A DNA stretch of 64,000 nucleotides from CAYFZO01 sp965223735 (GTDB lineage Bacteria > Pseudomonadota > Gammaproteobacteria > Poriferisulfidales > Oxydemutatoraceae): positions 558,001 to 622,000 of the forward strand of contig OZ245010.1 of NCBI GenBank assembly GCA_965223735.1, in the 5' to 3' direction. The notes beneath the pieces are model-generated. The model did no database searches. It was not told where the DNA came from and saw only the letters and a list, made by a program, of their open reading frames with translations. Below, one piece after another: positions 59,071 through 64,000 of this stretch (within the stretch, counting starts at the first letter, position 1; each line of letters opens with the position of its first letter). Position numbers and translations under genes: made by a program.

Positions 59071-60363
59071 TTATACGGGTTCGGAATGCATGGCATCCTT
59101 AAAATTGCAGGTTTTTTCTTCTATGTTTATCTGGTCCAGCGTCCACTGAAAAACCTTGTCTTCCAATATGAGCCCGATCAGTGCGCCCCGGGCATGCCGG
59201 TCGTTGCGGTAATGCCGCCTGACGGCGTCGGCGTCCTCATACGCCGCGGCAATGTCGTCGAGACGGGCTTCGAATTCCCGGGGGCTGACATCAAACTCGT
59301 TGCGTTCCGCAATCTTATTCATGATCAACCTCAGTTTCACGTGCCGCTCCGCCTGCTTCGAAAACAAGGCGTCGTCAAGCTTATCAATGTTTTCCTTGTC
59401 GCCAAAACGCTCAGCCGCATCGTTGCGCATTCTCTCAACCTCGTGCCGGATTATAACCTGCGGCGCCTCGATCTTGTGCTTTTCAAGCAGCACGTTCAGC
59501 ACCTTCTTTTTGAAGTTGCTCTGCAATTTATTTTTCAGTTCATATTCCATGCCCTCTTTCAGCATCTCCTTCAGAGCTTCGAGGCCGCCCTCCTTGACCC
59601 CGCATCGCTCAAAAAAACTCCGGTCCAGCGCGGCCAATACACTTTCCTTCACTTCGCGCACTTCGGCCCGGAATTTTATCTTTCTGCCCGCCAGCGCAGT
59701 CTGCGGATAATCTTTCGGGAATTTGATCTTGATCTTTTTCGTATCGCCGCAACTCGCTTTTATCAGTTGCCTGCCGAAGTCGCCCGCAACACCCGAAGCA
59801 CCTATGGTCAGCACCAAGTCGCCGTTGTCGTCGGTATTGAACGCCTCCACCTTTTGCTCCAAACGAACGCGGACAAGGTCGCCGTCCTGCGCCGCACGCT
59901 GCACGGTCCGCCAATCGGCGTGTTGCAGACGCAGGCGCTCGACCATATCGTCCAAATCGCCGACCTGCACTTCGGAAACGAGCTTCTCCACCGTGACCTT
60001 TTTCAGGGGCGCCAGCTCAAACTCGGGATATAACTCAATGTCGGCGGTAAACTTGATGTCCTGCCCGGGGAGAATGCTCGTGTCCTTGAAGTCAGGATAG
60101 CCGGCCGGCGCCAGACCATGGTCGACGACCGCCCGCTGATAACTCGACTCCATGACTTCAGAGGCGACTTCATCAAATACACGCCTGCCGAACCGTTCCT
60201 GAATGACCTTCAACGGCACCTTGCCCGGACGGAAACCATCCAGGCGGACCGTCTTTTTCATTTTCTGCAGGCGCGCCCTGACTTGCTCATCCACTTCAGC
60301 CGAAGACACGATGAATTTCAGCCTGCGGCCGAGGTTGCCGGTTGTCTCTACCGAAACGTCCAT
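59071..60363 (-). CDS. tig: Trigger factor
   Basis: A 430-residue ribosome-associated chaperone: N-terminal ribosome-binding domain with DGFRPGKVPLKVIQERFG (the GFRxGxxP signature), a PPIase/FKBP domain (about 150-240) and a C-terminal helical chaperone domain. It heads the tig-clpP-clpX-lon protein-quality-control series. ATG 60363 starts MDVSVETTGNLGRRLKF. Confidence 0.96.
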   Translation of the reverse strand: MDVSVETTGNLGRRLKFIVSSAEVDEQVRARLQKMKKTVRLDGFRPGKVPLKVIQERFGRRVFDEVASEVMESSYQRAVVDHGLAPAGYPDFKDTSILPGQDIKFTADIELYPEFELAPLKKVTVEKLVSEVQVGDLDDMVERLRLQHADWRTVQRAAQDGDLVRVRLEQKVEAFNTDDNGDLVLTIGASGVAGDFGRQLIKASCGDTKKIKIKFPKDYPQTALAGRKIKFRAEVREVKESVLAALDRSFFERCGVKEGGLEALKEMLKEGMEYELKNKLQSNFKKKVLNVLLEKHKIEAPQVIIRHEVERMRNDAAERFGDKENIDKLDDALFSKQAERHVKLRLIMNKIAERNEFDVSPREFEARLDDIAAAYEDADAVRRHYRNDRHARGALIGLILEDKVFQWTLDQINIEEKTCNFKDAMHSEPV

Positions 60364-60390
60364 TGCGTTTTAGTGCGTCAATAAAGTCTG

Positions 60391-60475
60391 TGGTGCGAAA
60401 GGAGAGATTCGAACTCCCACGGGTTGCCCCACCGGCACCTAAAGCCGGCGCGTCTACCAATTCCGCCACTTCCGC
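60391..60475 (-). tRNA. tRNA-Leu (anticodon TAG)
   Basis: An 85-nt class II tRNA with a long variable arm (TGGGGCAACCCGT), anticodon TAG in CTTTAGG, T arm GTTCGAATC, and an encoded CCA. The acceptor GCGGAAG/CTTTCGC has one G-U pair. On the minus strand TATAAT (60495-60490) lies 14 nt before the tRNA and is a likely -10 box. Confidence 0.96.
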
Positions 60476-60533
60476 ATGCCGGTTGATGGATTATACTATC
60501 GGGCCTCTGAACCCGGTATCTTATTCAATTTCA

Positions 60534-61409
60534 ATGCGCGACTTTCTGCTCGTCGTTGCAGTGTTCATCATTGCAGCCGCCGGCGCCAGTGCCGTCGCAT
60601 GGCCCCTGTACGCATCGCTGTCGCTTGATCAATGGATCGAGTTCGGCAAATTTGCCAAGTGGCTCGCGATACTCGCTACCGCGTTTGCGACGGTCGGCCT
60701 GCTCAAGTTGCGCGGGTGCCTGCACTGGACGATGACCGGTTTCACCGCCCTTCCGAAACCCGCAACGTACCTGCTGAGCACGGGCGTCGCCGCAGGCTTT
60801 GCCATGCTCGCACCGCTGGGCGCGGTGTTCTATCTGCTCGGCATCTTCGTGCCCGACGCCGACGCAACCTGGCTTGAAAGCGCGTCCAAACTCATCCTGA
60901 GCATACTACCTGCGGCGCTTATCACTTCCCTGATCGAAGAAACCTACTTTCGCGGCATCCAATTCGGGACACTGATCCGAGAGCAGAGAACGGCGGCCGC
61001 GATCGTCCTGCCGGCGGCCTTTTACGCGGGCGTGCATTTTCTGAATCCCCCGGAAGCCGCCGCCGAAAACCCGGACTGGTTTTACGGTACCGTCTTATTG
61101 TTTTCGGCGCCCGCTGAAATTTGCCGGGCGGCCGACTGTATCGGCGCGGGTGCCACGCTGTTCCTCGCGGGCGCAATGCTGGCGTTGGTACGCCTCCTCG
61201 GCGGGCATCTCGTACTCTGCATCGGCATACACGCAGGTTGGATCATCGGCATCAAAGGCACCAAACACCTGACCGACTTTGACCGCGACGCCGATCTGGT
61301 TTTCCTGGCCGGCGGCCACGACCATTTCAGCGGCCTGCTGGCAACCCTGTGGCTGGCAGTGCCGTGCGTCTGGCTGATGAGACGCTACCGGTCGCCGCGT
61401 GCCCGCTGA
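60534..61409 (+). CDS. CPBP family intramembrane glutamic endopeptidase
   Basis: A 291-residue membrane protein with about seven helices and the three CPBP (Abi) motifs: EETYFRGIQFG (EExxxR), FYAGVHFLNP (FxxxH) and IGIHAGW with the last His. Members cleave membrane proteins (Rce1-like); substrate unknown. ATG 60534 was chosen because the longer frame runs back through the tRNA-Leu gene. TATACT at 60492-60497 could be its -10 box. It converges on a small membrane protein gene. Confidence 0.85.
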   Translation: MRDFLLVVAVFIIAAAGASAVAWPLYASLSLDQWIEFGKFAKWLAILATAFATVGLLKLRGCLHWTMTGFTALPKPATYLLSTGVAAGFAMLAPLGAVFYLLGIFVPDADATWLESASKLILSILPAALITSLIEETYFRGIQFGTLIREQRTAAAIVLPAAFYAGVHFLNPPEAAAENPDWFYGTVLLFSAPAEICRAADCIGAGATLFLAGAMLALVRLLGGHLVLCIGIHAGWIIGIKGTKHLTDFDRDADLVFLAGGHDHFSGLLATLWLAVPCVWLMRRYRSPRAR

Positions 61410-61442
61410 TCATCGACAGGCGCGACACTGCCGTGCACCCGG

Positions 61443-61760
61443 TCAATAAAGCGGCTGGTTAAGAATACGCAGCTTGTACTGTCGCCAACTGTCGCCCATC
61501 AAGTGCAGACTCTCCGCGTCCCGCGCAAACCAGCGGCGATTCAGCCGATAAGCAAAGTAGGGGATTTTATAGAACACGAGTGCGAGAAACATGATTACAA
61601 GACCGGTCGCCGTCTTATAGCGTTCCTCGAACGGTACCCCACCCAGCCAGAACACCGCGCCGACGGCGCACACGATCAAGGTCAGTGCGGCGGTCAACAA
61701 CCTGTTGTAAAAATCATGCCGCAACTTAATGGTGCGAATATATGCGAGCGTATCCGGCAT
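61443..61760 (-). CDS. Small two-helix membrane protein downstream of 16S
   Basis: A 105-residue protein from ATG 61760 (MPDTLAYIRTIKLRHDFYN), with two membrane helices (about 22-42 and 52-70) and a basic tail (RLNRRWFARDAESLHLMGDSWRQYKLRIL). I do not recognise the family. The longer frame to 61829 overlaps the 16S processing arm and is less likely. There is no ribosome site of note and no terminator between it and the 16S, so it may be reached by read-through. Confidence 0.5.
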   Translation of the reverse strand: MPDTLAYIRTIKLRHDFYNRLLTAALTLIVCAVGAVFWLGGVPFEERYKTATGLVIMFLALVFYKIPYFAYRLNRRWFARDAESLHLMGDSWRQYKLRILNQPLY

Positions 61761-61831
61761 AGAACATGAACGTGGACGAAAGGCGCCACCGCAAAGAAAT
61801 TGTCCCAAAGAAACCGAGCGGAAGATCAATG

Positions 61832-61882
61832 CGAAAAATCCGGGAAATCAAAATGACTTGTGCGGGCGCCCGCGTTTCGGTC
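61832..61882 (-). other. 3' arm of the 16S processing stalk
   Basis: Located 22 nt after the 16S 3' end, nearly perfectly complementary to 63557-63605 in the 16S leader (shared core TTGTGCGGGCGC and AATCCGG.AAATCA). The stem would be about 45 bp, the classical RNase III substrate of pre-16S. Confidence 0.8.
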
Positions 61883-61904
61883 CTGCAGAGCGCCATTCTC
61901 TTTA

Positions 61905-63458
<1,554 letters not shown>

Positions 63459-63556
63459 AAAGGTTCGCGGCTTGCGCCGCAAAAGGGTTAACGTAAAGGT
63501 TCAAACCCGGGCTTTAACGCCTTTGTTTGACACTTACGCCAGAATTCGGCGATGCC

Positions 63557-63605
63557 GACTTCCGCGCAAGCGCCCGCACAAATCATCTTGATTTCCGGAT
63601 TTTCA
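63557..63605 (-). other. 5' arm of the 16S processing stalk
   Basis: Leader segment pairing with 61832-61882 (see that entry). Between this arm and the 16S start lies a second small hairpin GCGGC-GCAA-GCCGC near 63468-63481. Confidence 0.8.
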
Positions 63606-63641
63606 AAAAACAGCGCCGGGTAATCTCCGGCGCGAAAGGGG

Positions 63642-63669
63642 ATTATACGGAAATTGGGGGATGGCGCAA
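63642..63669 (-). promoter_or_regulatory. rRNA promoter for 16S
   Basis: On the minus strand TTGCGC (63669-63664), a 16-nt spacer and a perfect TATAAT (63647-63642), followed by the C-rich start region typical of rRNA promoters. Start near 63635, leader about 175 nt. Confidence 0.75.
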
Positions 63670-63720
63670 TGGGCTGTATGAGCCCACCGCATAATGGGGC
63701 GAGTGCCGGGGCACCGCCAC

Positions 63721-64000
63721 TCACGGGTTCAGCAACACAAAATGCCCCACCTGCCACGAAAGAGCGTCCTTACTCATGTGTTCAAAGCAACTGGCGTTTT
63801 TAACCGCATCCAACAACTCTTCCCAGTTATCCGAGCGTTCTGGCGTGACGGAAAGGATTTCAAACCCCGAACTCTTGAATAGCTCCGCATACTCGTGGTG
63901 GCGCAGACGGTTCTGGTAATTTCTTGGCGTAGAGAAGAAACGCCATCCAGATTCAGAATAGTGCAAGAAGTTATAGATATTAATCCGGGTGTCGGAATAA
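63721..64000 (-). CDS. Methyltransferase-like protein, C-terminal fragment (cut by window edge)
   Basis: The minus-strand frame is open to the right edge; 92 residues are visible. SDTRINIYNFLHYSESGWR, then RLRHHEYAELFKSSGFEILSVTPER, resembles the end of class I SAM methyltransferases (the post-core 'L...F...GF.I' strand-turn). The SAM-binding half is outside the window. It lies upstream of the 16S promoter in the same direction. Confidence 0.5.
   Translation of the reverse strand, partial: YSDTRINIYNFLHYSESGWRFFSTPRNYQNRLRHHEYAELFKSSGFEILSVTPERSDNWEELLDAVKNASCFEHMSKDALSWQVGHFVLLNP

Overview
The window is a stretch of a GC-rich chromosome from a gammaproteobacterium. The evidence is gene order: gyrA-serC-pheA-hisC-tyrA-aroA-cmk-rpsA-ihfB-lapA-lapB, tig-clpP-clpX-lon-hupB-tRNAs-ppiD, methyltransferase-rnhA-dnaQ and xseB-ispA-dxs are all classical gammaproteobacterial neighbourhoods. 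LapA/LapB, FabI, UbiG, Cfa and a Yej/Opp-like importer fit a Gram-negative cell. I cannot place it below class without a 16S comparison. There is no phage, insertion sequence or CRISPR array in the window.

Layout. 1-5.2 kb: end of an RND/MMPL transporter overlapping fdhD, then (minus strand) a rubrerythrin / Fe-S oxidoreductase / DUF3501 operon. 5.4-9.3 kb: xseB-ispA-dxs (isoprenoid precursors) converging on galU. 9.4-11.1 kb: cfa and a decayed coiled-coil membrane-protein pseudogene. 11.1-24.0 kb: a minus-strand run from gyrA to lapB plus a small ComEA-like protein, covering aromatic amino-acid, serine and histidinol-phosphate transamination functions with ribosomal protein S1 and IHF-beta. 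24.3-27.2 kb: ubiG, gph (its 3' end is tandemly duplicated three more times) and rmuC. 27.2-31.7 kb: a giant secreted protein made of six units of about 213 residues. 32.2-36.1 kb: EncFtn-type ferritin, 5S, 23S, tRNA-Ala and tRNA-Ile. 36.4-44.3 kb: pgi, a sulfotransferase-like gene, ppc, dnaQ, rnhA and a methyltransferase. 44.3-50.7 kb: a peptide ABC importer. 50.8-61.8 kb: fabI, ppiD, tRNA-Asp/Val, hupB, lon, clpX, clpP, tig, tRNA-Leu, a CPBP protease and a small membrane protein. 61.9-63.5 kb: the 16S rRNA. The right edge cuts a methyltransferase-like gene.

Most notable points. (1) The rRNA genes are unlinked: 16S lies about 26 kb upstream of tRNA-Ile-tRNA-Ala-23S-5S, with protein genes between. 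Each part has its own promoter-like sequence and its own pair of complementary flanking arms (processing stalk), so the split looks stable rather than broken. (2) An encapsulated-ferritin-type gene starts 26 nt after the 5S with no visible terminator and no encapsulin gene nearby. (3) An AT-rich sulfotransferase-like gene sits between two diverged copies of the ppc promoter and 5' coding region, and its copy carries a run of 12 C inside the reading frame, a candidate phase-variation switch. (4) The giant repeat protein shows near-identical internal segments, suggesting ongoing recombination.
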